From positions 37,553,034 through 37,617,033 of the forward strand of contig OX419762.1 of assembly GCA_948567375.1 (NCBI GenBank): a stretch of DNA of 64,000 nt, in the 5' to 3' direction. The notes beneath the pieces were generated by a model, which was not told the DNA's origin, did no database searches, and saw nothing but the letters and a program-made list of their open reading frames with translations. Position numbers and translations under genes: made by a program. How positions within the stretch are numbered: position 1 is the stretch's first letter; the number at the start of each line of letters is the position of its first letter. The stretch is from Lunularia cruciata. Lineage: Eukaryota > Streptophyta > Marchantiopsida > Lunulariales > Lunulariaceae. This document shows positions 1-11,605 of this stretch, piece after piece.

Positions 1-180
1 CACCAAAACCAAGATCCAGCCAGGGGATCTTATCTCCGGAGGTTTGATTTCTATCATAAGCGACACCATGTTCCGCACGCGATATTGACGCGTGTCGCTT
101 GGACCTACAAAGTCTTCAAAGATCTAAGTCTCGCCGAAGACTTAGATCGAGATTTCAACTTCAGCCCTACGTTAGCTTGA
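1..180 (+). CDS. Open reading frame running off the left edge, possible last exon
   Basis: Frame 1 is open from the first base of the window to a TGA at 178-180, giving 59 codons with no stop. The stretch is richer in GC than the DNA that follows, and the change to AT-rich DNA at about position 180 coincides with the stop. The peptide is basic and aromatic near its start and acidic near its end. I recognise no domain. A run of this length in DNA of this composition can occur by chance, so it may be only an accidental frame. The other reading is that it is the 3' end of a host gene whose upstream exons lie outside the window. Confidence 0.25.
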   Translation, partial: HQNQDPARGSYLRRFDFYHKRHHVPHAILTRVAWTYKVFKDLSLAEDLDRDFNFSPTLA

Positions 181-2939
181 ATTATGATGAAGTAAAATAA
201 ACTTTGGCCCAAACTGTAAAATTTGGCTAAATAATCCCCGTATATTAACCAAATTCAAGTAATCTCGACCATCAAATAGGCTCTTTCCCCTATTTAATTC
301 TTTCAAATAAAAATTTACGAAAATAATCTTGCACTCCATCTGATAATAATGAGTACAAACAAATGTACTGCATATAATAAACATCTTTGAAAGAATAATT
401 ACATGAATCTTATACATGTAAAATACATAAGAAGATATAGCATTCAAAACTGGCCCTATTATGATCTATAACTTTTAAATGCTTGCAAACAAGAACTAGA
501 GTAATTTATATACATGTGTCATCTTATTAAACATTTTTGACAAGGATATTGTAAAATTCTTGCTATAACAAGCAACTAAAGCTATAACTTTAAGAAAATA
601 ATATGAAAAGGACATTAAAAAGTGCTAAGATATATAAGATTCTTGGTAGGGCTCTCATCAACTTACTAATATTGACAGTGAACTTTCTATTTTGTCTAAG
701 AGTGTAAGAATACCAAAATGATATTTTTGCTCATTGATTGATCTGAAGTGATCACTCTCAGCATTTGCTTGTATTTGTCGGACTAAAAGATATCTCTAAA
801 TTAAAGTGAGAGTATCACTCTCATATTTCGGAGTGTATTTTAGACAACGTGGTGTTCATTGCTCTACAAAGAGCATTGGCGGGTGCAATTCATAGAAGAG
901 CAATTACATTAGGTGAGGCTTCTTCGTATGCTCTATTAGTTTGTAGATCTTGACTTTACAACTTGCATAGCTCTAAGCTATCAGAGAATATCTTAGGTGC
1001 GGTAGGGTAAATTTCACATATCGATACTGCTCGGACTTAACCCCATTTTACCTCCTTTATGGCTTGATGATGGGTTTTCCATCCTTTGTATTTTCTACGC
1101 AGTCTCTTCTCCTCCCTCAACTAAAACATATACAGTTATGTAGTGTCTTTAACATACTTCTACTGTTGATATTTTTTATTGCTTGGATATAGATATCGAA
1201 TTAGAGAGGACTTGAGCTACAATTCCAATCCCAATAATCGTTATTACTAAAGTGAGAATTGGCACGACCCTAGTGAAGTCACTAAATGATCAAAATACTC
1301 TTGGATTTGGAGAATGATAAATCTTTCTTTGCTTGTTAGAAATTACATCTTTTTCTTCATCTCGAAAAATTAGAATACGAAGACTCTAATCGTTCTTAAT
1401 GTTTACATTCTTAATTTTTTCTTAACATCAAGTAACACATACTAATACTACTTTGGTACTTTGTTGTTTTGCTTTGTGACATGGTTTATCACTAAAGCGA
1501 GTCCTGCTCATAGTAGAATGATATATTTAATTTTGCTGTCTTATTCTTATTTAAGCCCAGTTGATCATGATCAGCAATCATTAAATAAAGTCTTACTCCA
1601 TGACACAGGTTTTGAACTGTATTCTATGTTAATGTATTTCCTTTTTAGCACTTCTTTTTTCTTTTCCATCACCATCATCATCATGATGATGGATCATGAT
1701 ATGACATAATACCTATTACACTTAAATGCAAGCTTATACTGGTTAACAAGATTCTTCTTTAATTTCATCAGATTTTAACTTTTAGCTATCAATTTTGGTG
1801 TTCTAGAATAAAAAAAACACTGTGTTACAAGAAGCCATCTATAAAATAGAATATATGTCATCATTGTCACATCAAGTGCAACTTATTTATTAAGATTCAA
1901 AGAATTATTAACATTACCACTAAACGGGAACTTGTAGTAATAATTAAATCTATAATTTTCACACAAGACCATTCTTCTACCTTCAATAACAATTCTCTCC
2001 TTTTACAATGCTATTGTCATACTTCCATCTTCATCGACCAGTTCCTCAATTCGAAGGGTATGGTTGAAATTGCAAGTTTGACATTACTGCAGAACTAACT
2101 AACGTAAGCGCCTGTCTATAATTCTATTTAGGTTCAATACTTAGAGCGATTCCTCTTCGAAAAGCGTTGTAGATCAAAATTTCTCAACGAATCGCTATAT
2201 GTGAACTTCCTATGGTGCACCAGAGGACAAAGGTGAAACCTAAAGTTCTTCCCAGAGATGCTCCGCACGTACGTGCATCTATCGAGATCAAACTTTCTAA
2301 ACACAAATTAAGTCTATATTTACGTGTTAGTTGATTATCATACAATCTTTCCACATCTCCGTCAGTTGATTTGGAAGCAGCAGTCAACCAAAAAGATAAT
2401 AGATAGAAAAATCTCAATGTACAATCTAGTTAAATCTTTTCATATATATATATATATCATACCTTAATAGAAATATCTATTTAGATCAAGAACTAGAACT
2501 ATGTAATCAAACTTTATATCAAGCTTTATCTATATCTATAACTTCATCCAACTTTATATAAATCAAATTCTCGTTAAACGATTTTGAGACTACCTTAATC
2601 CCAATAATTAAATACAAGATCGTGCTGTAGAGATCCCGTTAGAAATGTAACAAATTGTATTATATGTGCCGGAAATCATTGAGCAATCTCAAATCTAACA
2701 AAATAAAATAAGAGCACAAGATTGAGCACGATATCGTCGAACACATTGCACATGTACTGTGCTGAATACATGTCATGTGTCGGTTAGTTGCTCAGGGTCT
2801 ACAGGAGTAGTGATCCCCAGGATTCTTGAAACAAGTATTTGATTCAGGATTCAGAGATTTTGACTTGCTTTAAATTTCTCCAAGTTGCGTCGTCTTGAAG
2901 GTAGGATGGGAACGTAATCCAGATCTTGAAGTATGGAGT
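181..2939. other. AT-rich stretch, no gene recognised
   Basis: I see no LTR, no reverse transcriptase or integrase signature and no long open frame. A TA dinucleotide run lies near 2440-2456. A CAT/ATG inverted microsatellite lies near 1668-1692. A 47-codon open stretch ending near 970 reads like protein but is within chance expectation. Confidence 0.5.
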
Positions 2940-3148
2940 TGAATTTTGGTCTTAGCGAGCGCGTACCGACACAATGTGCGGTTGATTTATTGAATCGACG
3001 ACCGTAGACGAGAGCTGTCGTCCACACCATCTTCTAATTGTTTGACAAAAGGATGACTGTCAAGAAAACATACCAAACTAGTCTTGTGCATCATGAAACA
3101 GAACAAACTGTTTTACTTTCTTCTCCAACAGGTGATCACTGCACCCGT

Positions 3149-3191
3149 TCTACTGGTGGAGTGAAATGCGGCATTTCACTCCACCAGTAGA
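3149..3191. repeat. Perfect 43-bp palindrome (21-bp arms, 1-nt centre)
   Basis: Bases 3149-3169 are the exact reverse complement of 3171-3191, with one unpaired G at 3170. The match stops at the next base pair (T at 3148, T at 3192). Such a perfect arm can form a cruciform in DNA or a tight hairpin in RNA. No flanking target duplication or longer inverted repeat is seen, so it is not an obvious miniature transposon. Confidence 0.9.
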
Positions 3192-3824
3192 TTGGATAGT
3201 TTACAAATCAACAGAGGCTGGAGGCTTTGGACTAAAGCGCTGATCATGCAGTATTCTGTACGAGTACTACCAGACTGCAGTTTCTTTATGATTCTATTCC
3301 AGTTATTTCCTTCCAAGTAGAGAACTGCAACTTCATATTGGACAGACATGTGGGCGGTTTCTCTGTCCGGGATGTTGTGTCATGCCTGTCATATGTGTGA
3401 GGCAAAACAGTGCGTCGATAAATTGCCTTGCGAGACCAACAAGGCTGTGAGAGATTAGGTGGCTGATACACAACCTACGCATACAGCTATAGGTGGTCGG
3501 TTGCTTATAGTGAGCCAGGGTGACCTCCTCCATCTCAGGGTTAGGGGCAAGCTAAACTGTGCGCTAACCGGAAGATAACAATGGATATCGAACTGTAATT
3601 TCATTGCTTTCGCTGTAAGAAATGAGCAGGAGCTCTTCCCTTCTCCCTCCACCTGTGGGTTGTCTGGCGTTGAACATGGAACACTTCTACTACAATGCAA
3701 AGTTCAGGTAGAAATTTAAACCCGACGTGGGAACTGAATCCCGATGAACGGAAATATGCCAGGTGCGCGCCTCGAGAATCCACAAGATTCTCACTCCAGT
3801 GGTGAATTCGGATTCCAGACCTAC

Positions 3825-3977
3825 GCGCTCTCTCGGCATGTAAGTACAGGCTGTACAATCTGCGTTCCGAGTTAATTCATCCATCTTTCTCTTCCCCGGG
3901 CGCACCACAACATTTTCCTTTTGAGAGGGAGCTCGCCATTCTCCTTGCCTTCTTTCATCATTGGTAGACATCGCCAT
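3825..3977 (-). CDS. Possible first coding exon, unknown protein with KEN-like motif
   Basis: On the minus strand an ATG at 3975-3977 opens a frame that passes through 51 codons to a possible splice donor (GTAGGT, first base at 3824). The peptide is hydrophilic and basic. It contains a QKEN stretch near residue 20 followed by a PGKRK basic cluster, which resembles the KEN degron of some cell-cycle proteins, but a motif this short proves nothing. The frame stays open beyond the donor to 3690. I found no convincing downstream exon between 3700 and 2900. It could be a first exon, part of a decayed gene, or chance. The evidence is composition, the open frame and the donor only. Confidence 0.2.
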
Positions 3978-4440
3978 CCTGACAACGAAATTCGGAGTTT
4001 TCTATGAACTCCATTGTATGCAGTGCTATTCATAGCAACATGTACCACCTTAGAACAATGTCATGGAAGAATGATTGCAGTGAGTAACTCAACCGTACTA
4101 AATCTACTTAAACAGAAATCCATGCGTGAATACGATGAAGAGTAAAAGGCAATTGCTTTTCCAAACAATCAATCGAATGTAGCTCTTTGGACCGTACCTG
4201 CACTGATCAATATTTCCTGACGATGGCAAAGGATCCAGTGAATGGCATAGGCATTGTAGATGTTGACACTCTTGTCCTTTATTTATTTCACGACTCTTCA
4301 ATAATGTGCGGGTGCATGGCTGCCATTTCAAGCCCTTACCTTTCCAACTTAGTTGTGGCAGGACTCTTGCTCACACTTCTCGATCTTCACCGCAAGGACA
4401 TTCGGTGTACAAACATTGCAACGACGTGATTAAGGATGTG

Positions 4441-5765
4441 GCTATGCTTCTTTGGCTATGAACCTCGTTGGATAAAATGTTTATGGCGGAAAGCCAAAGA
4501 AACCATACTTTAATGTCCTTTCGTACGTTGAACTTGTGAATGATAGTCTTTGTAATTTTCCAGCTATAGTTTGACATGATTCGAAAACTTTTATGGTTCG
4601 TACAGCTTAATAGTTTGAAGCAGTTCTAGTTGACTCATAGATTCGATTTGGGTTGTCTGGTTCACTAGGCGTTGTGTGCTTTATGAATAAGCTTGATTGA
4701 ACTGGCTATTTGTCATTACGATTTACAGGGTTGTTGAAATAGACGACAAAAAAGAATAAGTTTCGACCGCTCATAAGAATATGAAGTATCTACAAAGACA
4801 TGTGAGCAGTATATTACATTTGTGAAAATGGTCAACGGATCAAAAATATCTGTTGACCATTCTAGCGACAATTATACAAGATTTTCCTGATTTAATTGCA
4901 TTCCAGTTCAAAATTTTCAAATCTAAAAATAAAAGTAAAATATTATTTTATATGAATAAATTAAATCTATTGACATGTTATACATTATTATTCTAGCCCA
5001 GAATTATTTTTTGTGGAAAAAATATAATGGAAAGGATATAAATTTTAGTAAATATATAATTCAAAAAGCCAATCTTTTTAGGTTACTTGGGATCTTTATG
5101 AAGTCCTAGTATAATAAAGCATTAAATAAATAAATAAATTATATTTTTAATTATTATTAAATTATTTATTAGAATATCACCTTAAAATTTGACCATGACT
5201 TGTTTATAACTATATAAACATGGTTTTCATGTGCCTTATGATAGAAACACTACTTGATAATAAAATAAAATAAGACTATATAAACATGGTTTTCTTGTGC
5301 CTCATGATAGAAACACTAATAAAATATAATAAGTTCTAAGAAAGTAGAGTGTATATTTAGAGATCCTTCTTACCCATTCATCTAAACTTTCCATGATGAG
5401 ATTATTTAATACTTGAATTTAACATGTCATATATCCATGTACAAAATAAATTTGTAATTGTAATTCTATCCAATAGATTTTAAACAATACAAGATTAATT
5501 GAAATCAATAAGTTGATATTACATTTAAATCCAACATCATACTGCCCAAAAAAAAAACTACAAGTTCAAGGACTCCATGACCATCCAATATTTTTATAAA
5601 ATTAAACATCAAATCTAACCAAAAAAAATGCACATACTAGTAGTACCATCCAATGTAGCATACTAATCCATCTTCAATAGAAATCAAGAAGATGCATGAA
5701 AAGGGCCAAGTCCCCCACTTTTGACACCTTGATTCTCATATCTATAAGATAAAATTTGGTAGCTT
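4441..5765. other. AT-rich stretch with a short tandem duplication
   Basis: No gene or mobile-element signature is visible. The composition is strongly A+T, with homopolymer runs. It holds the direct repeat listed at 5209-5333. Confidence 0.5.
5209..5333. repeat. Two-copy tandem repeat of about 60 bp
   Basis: Copy one is 5209-5274 and copy two is 5275-5333. Both start with ACTATATAAACATGGTTTTC and include a shared GATAGAAACACTA block. They differ by two substitutions and a small deletion in the A/T tail. The ends abut exactly, as in a simple tandem duplication. Confidence 0.85.
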
Positions 5766-8131
5766 TTGTGCACACCTTTTTGCAAAAGTTGCAACTTTGT
5801 TTCATTTTACTTCTTTTTTATGAAAGGAGAGCAAGTTAGTTCCATGTTCAGTGGAAGCAACCCCTTTTATGTGTATTTTTTGGACTTTATCTGTGTACAT
5901 GTTTGGATGCAAAGACTTGTTCAAGTACAAAGAAGTCAAGTCCAAAGAAGGGTTGGGTACAAAGAGCCCAAGTACAAAGAATCTTTGGATTCAAAGACCA
6001 TATGCCAATTTGAATGACGCCACCAGTAGGATAAAGAATTACCTAATGGTGGATGTTGGATGGCACAATTTGGAGAGGTTCTCACATATGGACAATGATG
6101 GCTTCCCATTGAGTACCATTGCCAAAGAGTCATTGGCTATAAAACCAAATGATAGTTGAGTAATTTATACTTTTGTCAATATCTTTTTATAACAAATTTT
6201 TCAGAGAGCACTTTAAGTAATTATGCTCTTTGTAGTTGTCAATCTCTTTGTAGCCAAAGTGCACTTGATAGCAATATGGCCAGAGCAAAGAAAACTATGA
6301 GAAGATCCTTGAGGTGATCCTTCAAGTCCCAAGAATTGATAATAAGCAATGAGAATTATGAGTAATCTACTCATAAGTAAGCACTTGATGTTTCCACTCT
6401 AGAATTGGGAATTGGGTTCACTTGTACTCATTCAAGAGATGTGGAAGAGAGATGAGAGAGTAAATATAGATCTTTGTGGCAATCCCTACAATTAGATAGA
6501 GGAGCACTAGAGAATGGTGATAGGAGGAGATTTAGGTCCTCAAAGAGTGATGTCAAAGGATACTAAATTTGGGAAGATGGAAGCAAAATTTAATATAACC
6601 ATCAAGAATTCCTTCAAAGAGAAGTCAAAGATTGATGGTTGGAAGGTTCATACCAATAAGAATCTTGCTTGCAAACACCTCATTCATTCCACTATGAGAC
6701 TGTTTTGCTTGAAACAAACTATTGACTTGACTGTAAACTAAGTAATATTCTTTGAACAGTTATTTAGAGGACAACATATCAATTGGGCCTACATGTTCTA
6801 CTAGCAGGTCCATTCCATGATCAAGGAACTTGAGGAGGATGGAGGAGCTACCTATCTTGCTCCATTTGCAATTCACTCTATATGGGTTTGAATTTGCCAA
6901 GTGAAGATGAGAGGAGGTGATTTGGCACGCATTTCATGTTGGAGTAGTATTTCTTGGCCCAACTTGAAGGACCCTATGATCAAGAACCATCAAAAAGCAA
7001 ACACAACATTTGTAGATTCATGATGAATTTGTGGAAGTGAGGGAAGTAGTAGTGGTAGTCAATCCCAAGAAGAAGAAGCAAGCTTCTACAAGTGAAGTTC
7101 TAGAGAAGAAGTCAAAGCAAGCAAGGAGAACTACTCAAGTGGTTGAGATTTCTTTGGATGAAGAGGAAGTTGAAGATGAAGAAACCAAAGAAGACTTAAT
7201 AAAAGAAGAACTTACCCTATAGGGAATCAAGTCAAATTTGGAAGAGAAAGTAGATCATCATGCAAATGTGAAGTCATCTCTTCAAGAAAAGCTTCAAATT
7301 GAAGGAGAAAAGGTAAGGCCAAAGAACAAGAAGATCAAGAAGATCTTTGGCCCAAAGAACCTCCAAGTCTAACTTAGGTGGAAACAAACAACAAAGTGCA
7401 AGACAAAGATTAGGTGGATGTGGATGTGGAAGGCAAGGCAAGGCAAGGGAGACTTCACCTACACCTCACCAAGAAGAAGGAGGATAGATTTTATTCACCT
7501 AAGTAGTGTGGCACCACATTTAGTAGATGAAGTAAACTTCAGAGTGAATTCACCTTAGGTTCTTGCATATGATTATCCCTTATTGCAAAAAAGAATGTTC
7601 CAATGCAGTGTAACAAAAATTTGCTAATGAAGTGCTTGCACACAAACAAGTATGTAACAAAGGAAAAGATAGAAAAGGAAGATTTAGAAAGTAAGAGACT
7701 TGTACAAAAGTGAGTGCAAGAAGGAGAAGGCTCTAGTGAAAGAAGATCATGAGGTCAAGAAGTAGGATACCTCACTAGTGGTAGAAGAATAAGCCTATGA
7801 AGAAGATATAAAAATGATGCAAGGAAAACTAAGAGCTCTTTGGATAGAAGGAAAGCAAAGGCAAGAGGAATCCAAAGAGAAATTGTAAAGGAAAGAAGAA
7901 GAGAAGACACTTATCCAAGGATAGTTGGTGAATAAAAGAGTCAACATTATTATACATTAAAAGAGTAAACATTGTATTTTGGAGCTATAGATGGCAAAAT
8001 ATTGGAAGGAAGTAGCAATCTAGCTCAAGGCATTGCAAAAAGAACAACAAAAGGAGAAAGATGATCAAGCTACTATCAGAGCTAAGATTATGGATAAAAT
8101 TATTAGTGAAATAATTGGAGCTTATACTTAT
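5766..8131 (+). pseudogene. Decayed purine-rich coding-like tract of unknown origin
   Basis: The plus strand is rich in AAG, GAA and CAA codons and gives a series of short open frames in changing phase. The largest are near 5851-6159, 6514-6741 and 7031-7222. The last encodes a lysine/glutamate-rich segment with a KPK-like basic run and a long acidic tail, and similar charged, coiled-coil-like peptides continue to about 8060 between stops. Near 5930-6000 the motif AGTACAAAG recurs. I recognise no enzyme motif, zinc knuckle or LTR. It may be an old gag-like region or a decayed host gene. The tract ends abruptly where the LTR of element A begins. Confidence 0.35.
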
Positions 8132-8500
8132 TGTAACAATATGGAATTTAACAATGAAGTTAGTAGGGCTAACAAAGTAGCGAATAAGACAAATTAGCCT
8201 AGAATATTCAAGAAGTATCTAGGAAGCTTCTTGGGAAGCTTCTTGGCTAGCTAAGCTTGCACTCCAAGTAGGTAGCTTCTAGAAGGAAGCTTCTAACTAG
8301 CTTAGCTTGCATGCCATGCAAGCGGCTTCTAGAAAAAAGCTTCTTGAGAAGCTTCTTGAGAAGCTTCTCAAGAGCCTTGTATGATCTCTATAAATACAAG
8401 AGCCAAAGCTCATGCTAGAAATTTGGAGTTTTCTTTCATTCAAGTGTCCCAATGTGAGCTTCCATTCTCTTATTTCTCTCCTTGGTCTTGATCTTTTACA
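8132..8500 (+). repeat. 5' LTR of element A
   Basis: This 369-bp repeat starts TGTAACAATATGG and ends CTTTTACA. It carries several GAAGCTTC blocks before a TATA box (TATAAATA near 8390). It lacks about 57 bp of the GAAGCTTC module array present in its partner at 18633-19058. A primer-binding site follows directly (8502-8516, TGGTATCAAAGCAAG), a slightly mutated complement of plant initiator tRNA-Met. Confidence 0.92.
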
Positions 8501-8781
8501 TTGGTATCAAAGCAAGATGGGATGGATGGAATTTATGGACCACCAAATCTACTTCCACCAAACTATTGAGATTTTTGTGTCCACGCATTGTTTTGAGTAC
8601 TACCCAAACATCGTTTTACACAATTCATCATCTCACACTTTGGACAAGTTTTTTGTATATAATCACCATATTTGGGGAACCCTTGGTGCTTCTAGTTGTA
8701 ACTTATGGAGAAAGGTGGACGTGTTGCTTCTATGTATTAATAAATTAGATAGATTAAGGGTGGTGTGATAGAGTAGCAACC

Positions 8782-11605
8782 ATGGCGGCAATGCTCAAGG
8801 TTATCATTGCTATGTTGCAACAAATTGAGCACCTTACTCAATTGTTGGATGGACAAGATCATCAACGATAGGAGCACGTATAAAGAGTACCAGTTCAAGA
8901 AGGAGAAGATCAAATCTGATTCCCTAAACCCAAGGTATTTGAAAGCAAGAATCTCATGAGTGCAGTAGAGGATTTTGTGTTTGACTGTGAACATTATTTT
9001 GAAGCTACTAATCTTCAAGATGAGTGGAAATAGATTTTCTTGGCTTCTAGCCAATTGGATGGAGTAGCAAAGCTATGGTGGAGATTTTGAGTGGAGCAAG
9101 CTGAACAAAAATTTGTTGCACCAATCTTGATATGGGCAGAATTCAAGAGTGCAATAATTAGACTAGAAGGTGAAGCTCTGGATTGATTTATGAGGGGCTT
9201 GAAGTCAAGAACCAAATTAGAGGTAATTATGCAAGAACCACAACACTTGGAGGAAGCCATGCGGTTAGTTGAACGTTTTGATTCCTTGGTTGCAACAACT
9301 TGGTCTTAACCTTGACCTTCACAAAACCTATTGATACGCTACACACGAGTGGAGGAGCCGGCACTAATGGAGATTGATGCCATTCAATGGAGACCACTTT
9401 GCACTATGGATAGAGAAAATTTGCAACAAAATAGTGGTTGTTTTTATTATTTCCAACTAGGATATCACATTGCTGAATGTCCACTCGACAATGGACAACC
9501 TCAACAAGTTGTCCAAATGGAGTTTGTGGAGCAGAATGATCAAGGAAATGAGGAATCCCAAAAGGAGATTTTTGAGCCGCCTATTGGGAGCTTGATTAGT
9601 TCCAATGGGATTGAAGGCTTAAATTATGCAAGTTTGCTTCACTTGCAAGGTATGATATCTAATCGGGGGTGTAAGATTTTGGTTGATTCTGAAAGTTCAA
9701 GGAATTGTATGTGTATGCAAGTGGCAAAGGAATTGGGTATTCCTACAAGCCAGTAATTAGAAGTAGATTGATGATGGTGGATGGTAGAAAGGGTTTTGCA
9801 TTCCATATCTCACATCCTATTACCTTCAAGATTGGGAAGGAGTATTTGGAGTGTATGAGGTTTGTAGTGGAACCTCTACACTATGATGTTATTTTAGGTC
9901 TACCTTAGCTTGAACATCATAAGGTTCAATTTGATTGGACCCGATGACAAATTCAAGTGCAACACCAAGGAATTTCCAATTAGGTTGTTTGGCACCTTTG
10001 AGTAAGACACCTAAAAATAGTCAATCCCAAGATGAGAAGTTTGTCAAGAAGGTAGCTATAGAGCAAGCCTTGAAGGGAGATGAGTCCCAAGATGGGAAGT
10101 TTGCCAAGAAGGTAGCCATGGAGCAAGCTTTGAAGAGAGATGAGTCCTTAGATGGGAAGTTTGTTAGTGAAACAACCATAGAGTAAGCATATGATAAGTC
10201 TGTTTTTGTGGTGTGGATCAAGCTGATTGCACAAGGACAATCTGAGGAGGGCCAAGATCCTCATCAAGTAATGGTTGATCAGATAGTTAAGGAGTTTGCG
10301 GATGTGTTTCTGGATGGTCTACCCAAGGGATTACCCTCTGATTGTGGTATGCCCTTCAAGATTGAATTACTGATAGGGAGTAATCTAGTGAGTAGACCAA
10401 TCTATTGGCTCTCACCCAAGGAGTTGGAGGAGTTGCAAACAACACTTACGGAGTTGTTAATGAACTATTTCATATGACATAATACCTCTTCTTGGAAAGC
10501 ATCGGTACTATTTGTTTCAAAGAAGGATGGAGGACTTCTTTTTTGTATTGATTACTGTGGGCTCAATAAATAAACAATGAAGAATGCATATCTCTTGCCT
10601 CGGATTGATGACTTGCTTGATCAATTTAGTGGAGCATGATACTTCTCCAAGTTGGATCTTCACTGTAGCTATTAGCAAATCTCCATTGATAAGGAGGATG
10701 TGCAAAAAACTGTCTTTTGCACAAGATATGGGCATTTTGAGTGGAGAGTTTTACCTTTTGGGCTCACTAATGCTTCAATAGTCTTCATGGCTCAGATGCA
10801 TTAGGTGTTGGATGGACTATTGGATTAGTAGGTGGTGATGTTCTTGGATGATATCTTAATCTATAGCAAGACAGAGGCAGAACACGTGAATCACATGCAA
10901 GAAGTCTTAAGATGACTACGACAATTGAAATCTTACTACAAGAAGTCAAAGTGTGCCTTTTGGTAGAAGGAAGTTACCTTCTTGGGTCACAAGATCTCAT
11001 CGGAGGGAATCAAGATGAAAGAGAAGAAAATCACGGCCATTACTGATTGGCCTACTCCAAAGGATGCTACAGAAGTACAAGCATTTAATGGATTGGCCAG
11101 TTTTTACCGACGGTTCATCCATTATTATGCTCATGTGGCTGCACCATTGACTGACCTCTTGGGAAGAACTTGAGCTTTCAATGGACTACCAAGCATGAAG
11201 AAGCACACCAAAAGTTAAAACATATGGTGTCTTCAAGACCCATTCTTCAACCGTATGATCCTCAACTACCTTATGTGGTTGATTTTGATGCTTCTAACTT
11301 TGCAATTAGAGTTGTGTTTGAACAAGAATTCCCTTATGGACTACATCCCATTACCTTTGTGTCTCGCTGACTAAATACAACTAAAAGAAATTACTCTACT
11401 CAAGATCAGAAACAACTTGCAATGGTATTTGCCACCAAAGTATGGAGGCATTATCTCATGGAGAAACAAGTGATCATGCAAACTGATCACAAACCATTGT
11501 TGCAAACCTTACACTTGGAACACATGAAGAGCGGACATCATTGATGGGAGAAGCAATTCCAATTGTTGACATCAAACTTGAGTATAAACCAAGTCAATTC
11601 CATAT
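8782..11605 (+). pseudogene. Element A gag-pol remnant, gag through RNase H
   Basis: This is the first part of the A polyprotein, in family order: gag from an ATG at 8782, protease near 9600-9900, repeat linker 10023-10202, RT about 10270-11000, RNase H to 11605. The gag has lost a central block, and its zinc knuckle near 9440 is degraded (second Cys and the His are Tyr). The protease site reads VDSESS where family copies have VDSGSS. The RT FLDD motif survives near 10841-10852. Stops and frameshifts occur throughout, many of them TAG or TGA where sister copies have TGG, CAG or CGA. The reading resumes after element B at 17058. Confidence 0.88.

Larger units (their letters stand above)
2940..4440. 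other. GC-richer island, candidate single-copy DNA
   Basis: This segment has a clearly higher GC content and many more CpG sites than the DNA on both sides. It has no similarity to any retroelement family in the window. It contains the 43-bp palindrome at 3149-3191 and several short overlapping open frames on the minus strand with possible splice donors. Retained CpG suggests lower methylation history than the transposon stack, as expected for a gene or promoter. I could not build a convincing exon chain, so it is reported only as the most gene-like part of the window. Confidence 0.35.

Noticed and set aside
172-447. 91-residue minus-strand open frame
   Set aside because: It is AT-rich, with biased Ile/Phe/Tyr content and no recognisable motif, and it overlaps the end of the plus-strand edge frame.
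838-972. 47-codon open stretch reading like a protein
   Set aside because: A run of this length is expected by chance somewhere in this much sequence, it has no ATG context or splice signals, and no domain is recognised.
1668-1692. CAT/ATG inverted run as a regulatory hairpin
   Set aside because: It is a simple trinucleotide repeat whose self-complementarity follows from its composition.
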